Source: Symsagittifera roscoffensis (lineage: Eukaryota > Xenacoelomorpha > Acoela > Convolutidae). From it: a DNA stretch of 64,000 nucleotides. The position numbers were made by a program, and so were the translations under genes. The notes under the pieces were generated by a model. The model was given only the letters and a program-made list of their open reading frames with translations. It did not search any database and was not told the origin of the DNA. Within the stretch, counting starts at the first letter, position 1, and the number at the start of each line of letters is the position of its first letter. The stretch covers positions 49,431,011-49,495,010 of the forward strand of contig NC_087065.1 of the NCBI RefSeq assembly GCF_963678635.1, read 5' to 3'. Of this stretch, positions 18,139 to 27,743 are shown one piece after another.

Positions 18139-21100
18139 TGAAACAGACCCAACTCGCAGGCAAACCCTGTCTTATCCCTGTCCTGTTTCCTGAGTGGTAC
18201 CTGCCAAAAGGCCGAGCCTAAATCAAGAGTCGTAAAAAATTTTGCATCACCTAACTTCGAGAGACTCTCATCAATCCTAGGTATGGGATAGGCATCCTTC
18301 ACCGTGACGGAGTTCAGGTATCGAAAGTCACAACAAAACCTCAACTGGTCGCCTTTCTTTTTGGCCATCACTACTCCACACGCCCACGGTGATTTGGATG
18401 GTTCTATCATGTCATACTCTAGTAGCGTCTCAATCTCCTTTCTACACGCATCCGATTTGTGTGGGGTCATGCGCCTCGCCCCCTCCCTGTGCGGTATTGC
18501 GTTTTCCTCAAGTTCTATTTCATGCTCAACAAAATTACAACACCCGATGTCTGCTTTATGTCTTGGAAAAACGTCTTCGTTCCGTTCTAGTACGTCCTTG
18601 ATGGCTTCGCGCTGTTCGTCCGTTAACTTGCCTCTTAAGTGTTCAATTTCCGGTAGGACCGGTTTATCACTCTGTATTTCGTCTAATGTGGGCCGTTCCT
18701 GGAAATTCGAACAGCTCGATAGTCCATCGTCTGTCTCTGAGATACAAATTTTGTCCCTATGGTTGGGACAATCACCAACTTCATTTTGTTTATGGTTTTC
18801 AGTCATTTCATATCGAGTTTTTACAGGTAAAGCATATCCCAGTTTCCTCCCCCTCTGTATCGTGATTGGCATGTCAAGGGTATTCAACAAGACACTCACG
18901 CAGAGGCCACTCTTTGTGATCGAGAAGGATCTTCCTAAAACAGCAGCACTTTGACTATTTGGATTTGGGACTATGCATACCTGCTTGTTGTCACTTAGTT
19001 CATTGTAATTTTTCATTCGTAAGCTTACGATCGCCGCCTCGTTCGCCTTTAGCCTCACCCTCCTACTCAAGAATACCGGTGCTTTGGTTTCATTTGCCAT
19101 TAATAAATTTACCGGTTTGATTGCGTACCTCCTATCCGGGTTCCGTATCCTGAACATTGCATTGTTTAGATCAATCGCTACATCAAAGTTCCTGATGAAG
19201 TCTCTGCCGAAAATGAATTGGTCAGACTCATCTAGGTTTTCTACCACAAGAAAGCTCATCCACAGGTTACGTTCCCCCAGATTGAGGGCTATTATCGGCG
19301 TTCTGCCCAACACCCGCAGGGCCCCTTTGTTTGCAGCTGACAACCGTATTCTCGAATCTATCAAATCATCTTTGTTGAAGCCCATTCGTTCCCAAGTTTC
19401 GATTGGTATGACAGTCAAGACTGCTCCCGTATCAAGTAACCCACGTAACTGAGTCTTTTTACCACTTATGTCTAGCACATGTGCTGTCACATCTGCCTCT
19501 GTCCCGATGTGCATTGCATCTTCTTCAAGCATGGCGCAGTGTCCAATCGATCTCACTTTCAACTCTTCTTTTCCCACGTAGATTTGCCCAATTAGGTCTT
19601 CATCACATGTTATCATTGTTTTCGTATAGATGTTGATTCCATCTATATTTAGCATCACCTCATGTGGACCATAAGCTTCTGTGTACCTGTTATCAACACG
19701 TACCGACTTGCTACCCCCTCTCGTGAGTAGTGCCCTCAATGCTCTAGAAGTCGTCTGTGGGCTTATGCAACTCAAGTAATCTGCGTACACATCAATGTGC
19801 ATTATTGTCTGATCACTAGGTTCGTTCAAGTTTCTCGTTACTTCATGGCCGCCCACAGTGATTATTGACATTATTCTTGCCCCAATCTTTGTTATGCCAA
19901 ATGGCTTTCCTGTAACCATCTTTACAGTGTTACGGTTTCCATTTCTTGTCGACCCCTCAGCAGCTTCTGGTATTGTTTGTGAGCAACTTAATGCTTCGTT
20001 CATTTTCTGTCTTTCGATTTCTTGCTTCAGCCGTTGTTCTATTTCTTTCGCTGCCAGGTCCTGTTTCACTTTGTTGATAGCCTCCGCTGCCGCCTTCTCA
20101 TAATTTATTTCTAGGGCGTTCTTTGCCGTGGCCTCTATTGCACTATTACATTGTGTTACCGCCTTCACTGTTTTTGTCGGTAGCTCCGCACTTGGCCTTT
20201 CTTGGTTTTTCGTCTCAAATTCAACTTGTCTGTTTCTCTGGTTCTGTACCGCTGCTAGCGCCAACTTGTGTTTTGGATGACTCTGATTCTTAACCGCATC
20301 CCAAAACAACGGACAGTCCATCCTGAAGTGCCCCTCTTGGTTGCAGAAGAAGCATCTTGCACCTATTTTGATGATCAAGCCACTATAGAACTCGTGTTCT
20401 TCCATCTGGCTCATATTTTCCTCATCGGGTGCATATCCCAAACTCTTCATGCCCTGTTTGTATGTCGTGCAATCCGCCACATGATGATCAGCTGACCCAA
20501 AGTTAGCGCATGATCTGCGTTTGTCCATGTCATCTCTGGGTTTGTACCATGACGACCTTTGTGGCTGACTCCCCCCCCCCCCCTGTGTATTCCTGTTGTC
20601 TGAGTACGAGTATTTCTTGGGTTTCATCAGCATGTACTCTCTTGACTTCTGCCTCATCTCTTCCGGAGTTGGTGCACTGTCTTTCGACAATGTATAGTAT
20701 GTTGCTAACATCGTTCTCAAGTCATCACTCTTTACCCCATCAATGAACTTTGAGGCGATGCTGAAGTTCCTTCGATTGGTAGACTCTTCCGGGTCACTCC
20801 TTCTTCTCAAGCTCTCAAGATCATCTAGGAACCTGTCTATCGATTCATCGTCCCTTTGTCTTCTCTTTTCAAATCGCATCATCGCTTGATGACCCTTCAT
20901 GCCTGAGCCGAATCGATTTAATAATAATTCAAAGATTTTGTCAGCTGTATCGCGTTCTTCTTCTTTCTTCGCAACCACGCATTTCAATGCTGTGCCTTCC
21001 AGATTGCTCAGTATCGCCGTGCATGCTTGTCTCTCATCGTTCAAGTTGTCTTGTTCCAAGTGCAGCCTCGTGACTTCTACCCAAGTGTTAATGCATCCAT

Positions 21101-22403
21101 CTGAATCGTCTTTGAATTCTTTTGGTTTCTTGAAAATTTTTCTGGACTTGTTGCTTCCTCTGTCGCTCGAATCGGTGTTCCTTGTAGCGAAGGCCTCTAG
21201 TGTCCTGTTCATCATTTCCCAGGTGCTTGCCCATGTCATCGCATCCGGTCCCACGTTGTTCTGACTCGTGGAGTCTCCTGGACCACTAGTTGTGTTCGCT
21301 GTTCCATTTTTTATAATTGCCCTAGCCCCGACCGGTGCCGTAATCGCGGCCTCCCGGGTTGCTGGTAACGGTGTTGACTGTCGCTTGTTCCTTTGTGGTT
21401 CCACGAAGTCAACTCTATTACCTTGTGTCCGCTCTGCCGCTGGCCTGTCTTGTGGTGTTGAATTCCTCAAGATTGCGTCTAACTTTGTCTGTATAGCACT
21501 TGAGCTCTCAGCCTGGTCCCTACTCATCGTATCCATTCTCGTTTCTAAACTTCCCAATTGGCTATTCACTGCGTCATACCGCTGCTTCATTTCTAGCATG
21601 TCTTTTATTTGGTTCTTGTCTCGCTCTCCATCAGTGGTTTCTACTTTGTCAGACATCTGCTGAAGCTTTTCCTCCGTTGTTCTTACCAGATGGAAATAGT
21701 TGTCCAGGTACTCATGTTTGTTGTTTCTCATTTCCTTCCTTATCAAATTTCTATCGACTTCGCTGTGCTTCAGTTTCTCATCTATCTGATCTAGCTTCGC
21801 CATCAAATCACCTAGCTCAAGAGTAGCTGTTCCATGGTCAGTTGTTGTGCTGTTGTTGGTTGCTGTTCCCGGTCTGAACTGGTCTTCGTTTTGGTCGGTG
21901 TCTGTCGTTCTCGTGGAAACTGTTCCGAATGTTTTGCCTTTCTCGGTTTTCGTCTCCTCCACTGCTGCGTCCTTCGATCTCATTCCGACCATCATCGCTA
22001 ATCTTTCAGTAAAAGACGTTCTCTTCTGATACTCATCCTTCACCGTTTCTGGCGTGTTGCCTGTTGTGTCCTCCACGTTGTCTATCGGTGAGAACTCCAT
22101 GGGCTTCGGATTAGGCTCTTCCGCATTGGGCATCGGAGTTGACTCTGTCGTTTTCTTTCCCACTTCATCCACACTTTGATCCGATGTCTCTAGATCAATC
22201 TCGATGGTGGGTTCTACTCGTTCCCCTTCCGTGCCCTCCTTTGGTTTGTTCTCCGTAGTACTCCTCGTGTTGACCATACTAACTGAAAAGTTCTTCTTTG
22301 TTACCTTCGGACCCATTGATGTTGTCTTACGTAGCGACGAATTATACTTTGTTCTCGCCTCGGTAGATCTTTTTTCAGCTACCGGTACCCTGCTCCGCCT
22401 CAT
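18105..22403 (-). CDS. gag-pol: Element A Gag, protease and N-terminal RT
   Basis: A 1432-codon frame. Residues 1-200 are Thr/Glu-rich. Residues about 200-320 are predicted coiled coil. Residues about 430-600 form a retrotransposon Gag capsid-like region. A CCHC zinc knuckle is at 684-697, preceded by a degenerate one. The protease active site DTGA is at 991-994, with a FGRDFI partner motif near 1060. RT begins near 1280 and includes the TLDL catalytic aspartate near 1394 and FGLC at the end. Gag, protease and RT share one frame, so no frameshift is needed up to that point. The frame stops prematurely at a TGA after FGLC because of a deletion. Confidence 0.9.
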   Translation of the reverse strand: MRRSRVPVAEKRSTEARTKYNSSLRKTTSMGPKVTKKNFSVSMVNTRSTTENKPKEGTEGERVEPTIEIDLETSDQSVDEVGKKTTESTPMPNAEEPNPKPMEFSPIDNVEDTTGNTPETVKDEYQKRTSFTERLAMMVGMRSKDAAVEETKTEKGKTFGTVSTRTTDTDQNEDQFRPGTATNNSTTTDHGTATLELGDLMAKLDQIDEKLKHSEVDRNLIRKEMRNNKHEYLDNYFHLVRTTEEKLQQMSDKVETTDGERDKNQIKDMLEMKQRYDAVNSQLGSLETRMDTMSRDQAESSSAIQTKLDAILRNSTPQDRPAAERTQGNRVDFVEPQRNKRQSTPLPATREAAITAPVGARAIIKNGTANTTSGPGDSTSQNNVGPDAMTWASTWEMMNRTLEAFATRNTDSSDRGSNKSRKIFKKPKEFKDDSDGCINTWVEVTRLHLEQDNLNDERQACTAILSNLEGTALKCVVAKKEEERDTADKIFELLLNRFGSGMKGHQAMMRFEKRRQRDDESIDRFLDDLESLRRRSDPEESTNRRNFSIASKFIDGVKSDDLRTMLATYYTLSKDSAPTPEEMRQKSREYMLMKPKKYSYSDNRNTQGGGGSQPQRSSWYKPRDDMDKRRSCANFGSADHHVADCTTYKQGMKSLGYAPDEENMSQMEEHEFYSGLIIKIGARCFFCNQEGHFRMDCPLFWDAVKNQSHPKHKLALAAVQNQRNRQVEFETKNQERPSAELPTKTVKAVTQCNSAIEATAKNALEINYEKAAAEAINKVKQDLAAKEIEQRLKQEIERQKMNEALSCSQTIPEAAEGSTRNGNRNTVKMVTGKPFGITKIGARIMSIITVGGHEVTRNLNEPSDQTIMHIDVYADYLSCISPQTTSRALRALLTRGGSKSVRVDNRYTEAYGPHEVMLNIDGINIYTKTMITCDEDLIGQIYVGKEELKVRSIGHCAMLEEDAMHIGTEADVTAHVLDISGKKTQLRGLLDTGAVLTVIPIETWERMGFNKDDLIDSRIRLSAANKGALRVLGRTPIIALNLGERNLWMSFLVVENLDESDQFIFGRDFIRNFDVAIDLNNAMFRIRNPDRRYAIKPVNLLMANETKAPVFLSRRVRLKANEAAIVSLRMKNYNELSDNKQVCIVPNPNSQSAAVLGRSFSITKSGLCVSVLLNTLDMPITIQRGRKLGYALPVKTRYEMTENHKQNEVGDCPNHRDKICISETDDGLSSCSNFQERPTLDEIQSDKPVLPEIEHLRGKLTDEQREAIKDVLERNEDVFPRHKADIGCCNFVEHEIELEENAIPHREGARRMTPHKSDACRKEIETLLEYDMIEPSKSPWACGVVMAKKKGDQLRFCCDFRYLNSVTVKDAYPIPRIDESLSKLGDAKFFTTLDLGSAFWQVPLRKQDRDKTGFACELGLFQWKRMPFGLCA

Positions 22404-22679
22404 TATTTACAATTGTTCCTATTTGCAGTATTACTATCTACAAAATTCTACTCTAAGGTTAAAACCTCTTTTGACAAAATTTTATAAAACGAAATTGACA
22501 ATTTGTTAAAAACAACTTTTCCAAAGCTCTTGAAAATTCTATATGTTAGGATTGGATAGAGAATTTGATTTTACAATTGGTTACTTCAACCTGACTTAGT
22601 ACTCTTTTAGTACCCCCTTCTTTATGCTGTTCCAAGACTTTCTCTCTACCGTCTCAAGACTATTCAGTGCTGTCCCAGT

Positions 22680-23135
22680 ACTTCTTGTTAGTGTCCCAAG
22701 ACATGTCCCAAGACCAATGTCCCCAGACTAGTGTCCAAAGACTGATGTCCCAAGACCACTGTCCCAAGACCAATTTCCCCAGACTAGTGTCCCAAGACTG
22801 ATGTCCCAAGACCACTGTCCCAAGACCAATGTCCCAAGACTAGTGTCCCAAGACTAATGTCCCAAGACCACTGTCCCAAGACCAATGGCCCAAGACCAAT
22901 GTCTCAAGACCACTGTCCCAAGACCAATGTCCCAAGACCACTGTCCCAAGACCAATGGCCCAAGACCAATGTCCCAAGACCACTGTCCCAAGACCAATGT
23001 CCCAAGACCACTGTCCCAAGACCAATGTCCCAAGACCACTGTCCCAAGACCAATGTCCCAAGACCAATGTCCCAAAACCAATGTCCCAAGACCACTGTCC
23101 CAAGACCAATGTCCCAAGACCAATGTCCCAAGACT
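22680..23135. repeat. 15-bp minisatellite in the element A leader
   Basis: About 30 tandem copies of a unit close to TGTCCCAAGACCAAT, with CAC/CAA variants that partly alternate and so give a 30-bp higher-order period. The first copies are more diverged and the right half nearly uniform, as expected for expansion by slippage or unequal exchange. Confidence 0.9.
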
Positions 23136-23933
23136 TCTTCGGTACCACTTGAGCTCTAGTAAAATTTTTCCCAAAATCCCTATCTTACTGGTCAAAAACC
23201 CAAATACTGATCCCCCTGTATTTGAAACCGTAAATTCCCCGCAGGTATCTTGTGATCACGTGTTCGTTAAAATACCAACAACAAATTTTCACCAAAACGT
23301 AAACATTTAAACTGGAAAAATTTCAAAAACAGATGGATGAATTCTCCTGAAATTCAAGGTTGGCCAATGTCAATCTTTGTCCAAAAAATGTCTGGTACCC
23401 GATTGCCACGCGTTTTCCTCCCCCCTGCTAGCGATCTTATGGGGTATCACAAAAACTGTCTATGTCCGTTCCCCCCTACCGATCCGACCAGGGTACCTAC
23501 CTTAACCTGGTTTTAATTTTGGATATCCGTTTCTTATAACCAACCTGTGTGAATATCTAATGTAACTAAATCGACGATGCCGAACAATTAGTTACTCTAA
23601 CGTGTCCTCCCTTTTTACAATTTACAACCGCTAACCTCTAACTTAACCAGCCCCCCTGCTAACCTCCCCCCTCTTTAGCCCCCCTCTTAAGCCGAAAAGT
23701 CCCTTAAGCGCCGGGTGCTAAACCTCTCGAGAGAAAACCGTAGACCTGTTTCCAGGCCTGCTTGTGCAAAAACTTCCTCAAAACAACGGGGCTCCGCTTA
23801 TCCAATATTACACTTATCTCCTATAATGTAATGTGGATTCTAACGATACCCGCTGCCCAACTTGAGAACACCCCTGTGCGTCCTCTTGTAGTGATCCTGT
23901 GCTGGTTGTCTCTGTTCTGCACTTGACAGCAGC

Positions 23934-24133
23934 ACCACTTTCCCACTTGGCTGGTCACCTCCTCCAGTCAAGTTTCCAGTGGGTTCAGCTCAGTACTTCT
24001 GAACCACTTTCCCACTCGGCTGGTCACCTTTTCCAGTCAAGTCTCCTAGTGGTCCGGTTCGATCCTTGTGAACCATTTTCCCACTCGACTGGTCACCTCT
24101 TCCAGTCAAGTCTCCTAGTGGTCCGGCTAGGTT
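23934..24133. repeat. Three tandem 69-bp repeats in the element A leader
   Basis: Copies start at 23934, 24003 and 24072, each beginning ACCAYTTTCCCAC and containing a CTGGTCACC...CCAGTCAAG core. The last two are more alike than the first. Confidence 0.75.
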
Positions 24134-24570
24134 GCAATCTATCTGAAAACCCTTAACAACGCCCCCCACTCGGGCACCTTATTGAAGTCACTGGTTTAAA
24201 TTGCTAGATTGATTGAAACGATCGGTCTTATAAAACAGTATGGGTATACTATTTAATTAATATAAAGGTTTGATCCAAATGGTCCGGTATCAAAGTCACT
24301 GTCTTTTCGTTTTATGGTTTTTGTTCCTTTTTCTATACTTTTTTCTTGTTTTTGTTTCCCTAGTTGCCCCCCTTTATTCGGTTAGCTAGGCCTCGTTCGG
24401 AGAGAGTACCAGGAAGTTTTCTCAAGTTTTCTTAAAAAGCTATCACGGTACAACCGGAAGGTTTACACGTTCCCGCTGAACCGTACCACCGGTACTCTAG
24501 AATGGGCATGCAGCCCGGAGCTGTGTCAAATGGGTTCGACTCCGTAGTCATGATGTCGTAAAAACACCCA

Positions 24571-24579
24571 GGAGCGCCA
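24571..24579 (-). promoter_or_regulatory. Possible primer binding site of element A
   Basis: Reading the minus strand from the 5' LTR, 11 bases precede TGGCGCTCC. A TGG start complements a tRNA CCA end, and TGGCGC is shared by many retroelement primer sites. Only this short stretch fits, so the primer tRNA is not identified. Element B has TGGCGC at the same relative place (26419-26424). Confidence 0.35.
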
Positions 24580-24590
24580 TAAAAACACTA

Positions 24591-25489
24591 TGTAACAGTC
24601 GCATACTTCAGTCACATATGAGGCTTAAGAAAAATAGGCCCTATAACCATTGGCTCAAGAGTCAGGGACACTATCTCTTGTGTTTTTCTACCTCAAGAAC
24701 GGTCGGAGTCAATTCGGTTCGCTTGCGACATGAGACTAGAACCCGTTACAGCTTAAAGGCTACTACCAAAATATCCTCCCACTCTAGAAAATAAGAACGT
24801 TCCCATACTTAGGTCTCAAAATACCCAAAATACACGAACGCCGTTAGAAACAGGGTCGGAACAATCCGTTAAGTTACTTTTTATTGAACAGTGGAACTTT
24901 GATCCATTTCAGATGGATCAACCTAAAACTCGCCTTATCTCAACATAACAACCATAAAACACACTCGAGAAAATTAAATTAGGGACTCACATGTTGATGC
25001 ACTCGAGTACAAGGAGTAATTAAATTGGTAAGCAACTCGAGAATTAGATAATATAACTAGATAAGTTTAATACTGGTCAGTTTTGGTAACAGAAGTAAAT
25101 TCTGACTCTAGAATTTGAGTTTTTGTATGAACCATTGGGACAATCAAGCTGTCCACCTTTCCATTGAAGGTTCACTCTGGTTTGTTCCGAATAGTTGTTC
25201 TCTCTTCTTTTTATTATCTCTCCTCCTATTTCGGGATAAGACAGCTCTACTCGTGTCTTATTTTGTATCTGGAAATTGCGAATCGCAATTTCCCGCTGTT
25301 CTATTCAAGCACTTTCCCGCGATTGTAAATCGGTCGTTCTGATTCTTCACTTTTTTGTGTTTTCAGTTGGTGCGAGAAAACTGAGCATGACAGGCTCCCT
25401 TCGAAATTTTGAAAATAAAAATTTCACTCCAAAATCACGTATTTTCGTGTCCCTCAAGGTCAAACTTCCAGATATGACCGACTGGCACA
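24591..25489 (-). repeat. 5' LTR of element A
   Basis: Matches 3112-3982 as a direct repeat. It begins TGTAACAGTC and ends GACTGGCACA, short imperfect inverted termini. It contains the conserved hairpin at 24899-24921 and an insertion of about 45 bases absent from the other LTR. Confidence 0.85.
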
Positions 25490-25505
25490 CTGAATAAACT
25501 AAAAG
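25490..25505 (-). mobile_element. 16-bp LINE sliver between elements A and B
   Basis: CTGAATAAACTAAAAG matches neither the A nor the B LTR. Placed between the LINE pieces at 3111 and 41733 it restores a plausible LINE sequence, with CTG repeated across A and AAG repeated across B. It is the strip of LINE left between two separate insertions. Confidence 0.6.
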
Positions 25506-26406
25506 TGTGACATTCGACCAGAATGGCCAAAATGCAATCTCTGCAGAATTCGAATTTTAGCAGCGAGCCCTCCGGATTGGTGATTATTAAGAATTAAGAA
25601 CGTTATTTGAACGATTGAACAAAATGTGAAGGTTAAAGGATTCGGGAATTGCTAATTTTTAAATTTTCGAAGTGATTACGTAACATTTCTGAGAAACGTC
25701 AGAAACTGCCATTTTAGCAAAAAGAACTAAGAAAAACAGAACAATATTAGTTGCGCGGACGATGAGTACGAAAACTGTGAGAAAAAACAATAGCAGATTA
25801 CAGGAATAGCAGTGAACACTCCGAGTTGCAAATATTGTGTCGCTACAATAGTTGCAAGGCCGTTGCAGATGACGGTGAGGGGTGGAGAAGAAATCAAGAT
25901 TAACGAGCTTGATTCAGTGGATTCAAGAATCCGGAAGGGTTTCGGAACTGAGACTTTTATTCTTTTATATAGACTTTTAGCTTCTTGTCATGTCCTGATT
26001 TGAATTTAATTAACAACTGGATTCATTTTGATAAGGATGAGAAGCTAGGAGTTGGGGGAAAGGGTTAATCCATCTTCGATGGAGATGATGATTTTTATCT
26101 ACTGAACAAAAACAATAGTAATATAATAAGTAGTAGCCCCGTTTTTAGGAGTGACCTCGTGGTCTGAGGATACTGAGACCCAGCCATGAGCTCACTATTC
26201 CTGCATGTAATTAAGTTAATTTGAGTGTTTTGACCGAAGCCGAAAGCAGTAACGTTTTGTCGACCCGATGTTAGAAAAGACCACCGAAAAGTACTGGCTT
26301 GGTAGAGACGGTGAAAAGCATGCAAAGCTCTGTTTAGACGTTAGCCAGTCGTCTTAAGACTTAGTTTTGTTTTCCGTCGATATGTATCTTCCGGGCGAAT
26401 GTTACA
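25506..26406 (+). repeat. 5' LTR of element B
   Basis: Starts TGTGACATTCG, ends CGAATGTTACA, and matches 40813-41732 and 1252-2176. It lacks a block of about 15-20 bases present in the 3' LTR near 41190. Confidence 0.85.
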
Positions 26407-26490
26407 TACATGTTTTTATGGCGCGGGATTCGATTATGTAACATTCCGGGCGAATGTTACATACATGTTTTTATGGTGGGGATTCGATTA
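26389..26490 (+). repeat. 55-bp tandem duplication at the deletion junction of element B
   Basis: The stretch from the LTR end (TTCCGGGCGAATGTTACA) through TACATGTTTTTATGG and GGGATTCGATTA occurs at 26389 and again at 26444. The second copy runs into RT coding sequence (DSIKYLGRMVD). Because the repeated unit includes the first RT codons, the duplication arose after or together with the deletion of gag-RT. Confidence 0.75.
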
Positions 26491-27743
26491 AGTACCTAGG
26501 AAGAATGGTGGATAGGCATGGTGTGAGGCCGGACCCGGAAGCAGTGGAATCAGTGTTGACATGGAAGGCCCCCAGAACGGACACACAGCTCCTAAGCTTC
26601 CTAGGGTTGGCCAATTACTACCGTGAATTCATAAAAGGATATGCGGACAAGGTGTATCCGATGCAGAAGCTGATGCGCAACAAGGGGAAAAAGTTCGAAT
26701 GGAACGATGAGGCACAGGTTGCTTTCGAGAACATAAAGCGGGAACTGTGCGAAGCGCCAGAGTTGGGCAAGCCTACAGAAAAGGAGATGTATGTCTTCGA
26801 TACAGACGCATCGGTGGTAGCCATCTCAGGAATCTTGCATCAAGAGCAAGAATGGAACGGAAGAACAGTTCTCCGTCCCATTGCATACGCCAGCAAGGTC
26901 TTGAGTGACACAGAGATGAAATATGGCGCACCAAAAGCAGAAATGTTTGCAGTAGTCACCTTCGTGGAAAAGTACCGTGCATACTTGGGGAGCGCTCCCT
27001 TCAAGTTACGCGTGGACAACAGAGCGTTATCCTGGTTGAAAACGTACTCGATGGATCAGAGTTATATTGGTAGATTGATAGTCAGATTGGATGGCTACCA
27101 TATGAAAATCGAACATAGGATGCGTGATAAACACCAGAATGCTGACAGCCTCAGCAAGAAAACTGAGTTTTATGAAAGATTGGAACAGAAGCAGGCCAAT
27201 CAGGCGGAAATAAAGGAGGGATTCTTGTTTCTGGACAAAGAAACTTATGAAGCGCTTCCCTTAACGAGATGGTTGGATAAGTGTGGACATCCAATTCCAG
27301 GGCACTCTGAGTCACCTGTAGAGAAAGCAGCCGAGATAAAGATCCTATCCAAGGAGGACCCAGTCCCCTTGGATCTGTTGCTGCGCTCGAACCTGGTCCA
27401 GCAAGAACTCTCTCGCATGAACATAAACAGCCTCTCATTATTGGATAAAACGGTGCAAGTCACACCGCAAGTGATGCGGATACTGGGTGGATTGTTAGAA
27501 AGAGAAGTGACCAGAGATGACCCCGAGTGGACAGCAGCAGTGGCATCGCTAACAGTTAGTGAGAAGGTGAAGATCATGCCGTCCAGACGACAGCACGAAG
27601 AGAACGAGAGGGATTCTAGGACGATAGTTCAGCAACTAGTATCCTCAATACCCCAAGAGATTTTAACCAGTACTTCTTACGGACAGAAAGAACAGGGGAG
27701 CAGCAAGCGAAAGAAAACCGTCACCTTTCGTGGACCAGGATGA
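26478..27743 (+). CDS. pol: Element B pol: RT thumb, RNase H and start of spacer
   Basis: Begins inside RT at the DSIKYLGRMVD segment; the frame upstream is leader sequence. The connection (SFLGLANYYREF), RNase H (DTDAS, then VDNRALSW and DKHQNADSLS) and part of the charged spacer follow, colinear with A 17365-18138 and 16534-17328. RNase H is uninterrupted here, whereas A has a stop at SMDQS. The frame ends at a shift near 27740. There is no RT active site in this element. Confidence 0.85.
   Translation, partial: GDSIKYLGRMVDRHGVRPDPEAVESVLTWKAPRTDTQLLSFLGLANYYREFIKGYADKVYPMQKLMRNKGKKFEWNDEAQVAFENIKRELCEAPELGKPTEKEMYVFDTDASVVAISGILHQEQEWNGRTVLRPIAYASKVLSDTEMKYGAPKAEMFAVVTFVEKYRAYLGSAPFKLRVDNRALSWLKTYSMDQSYIGRLIVRLDGYHMKIEHRMRDKHQNADSLSKKTEFYERLEQKQANQAEIKEGFLFLDKETYEALPLTRWLDKCGHPIPGHSESPVEKAAEIKILSKEDPVPLDLLLRSNLVQQELSRMNINSLSLLDKTVQVTPQVMRILGGLLEREVTRDDPEWTAAVASLTVSEKVKIMPSRRQHEENERDSRTIVQQLVSSIPQEILTSTSYGQKEQGSSKRKKTVTFRGPG

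Larger units (their letters stand above)
22404..24590 (-). other. 5' leader of element A
   Basis: About 2.2 kb between the 5' LTR and gag, with no convincing coding. It holds a 15-bp minisatellite (22680-23135) and three 69-bp repeats (23934-24133). Frames read through the minisatellite on either strand are repeat artefacts. A leader this long could carry packaging or translation signals, but none is identifiable. Confidence 0.6.
3112..25489 (-). mobile_element. Giant Ty3/Gypsy LTR retrotransposon A (about 22.4 kb)
   Basis: The element is bounded by direct LTRs at 3112-3982 and 24591-25489 and coded on the minus strand. The order is leader with tandem repeats, Gag, protease, RT, RNase H, spacer, integrase with macro-like tail, then about 9 kb of accessory ORFs and the 3' LTR. 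An RT deletion, several stops and frameshifts make it non-autonomous. It sits in a LINE; CTG precedes the left end and follows the right end. Ordinary Ty3/Gypsy elements are roughly 5-10 kb, so this one is exceptionally large. Confidence 0.9.

Noticed and set aside
22680-23135. CRISPR-like regular repeats and several overlapping ORFs on both strands
   Set aside because: The unit is 15 bp with no distinct spacers, the genome is animal, and the ORFs are only the repeat read in frames without stops.
26412-26427. TGGCGCGGGATTCGA as a full primer binding site matching a tRNA 3' end
   Set aside because: GGGATTCGATTA is RT coding sequence brought in by the deletion, so the apparent long tRNA match is accidental; only TGGCGC may be original.
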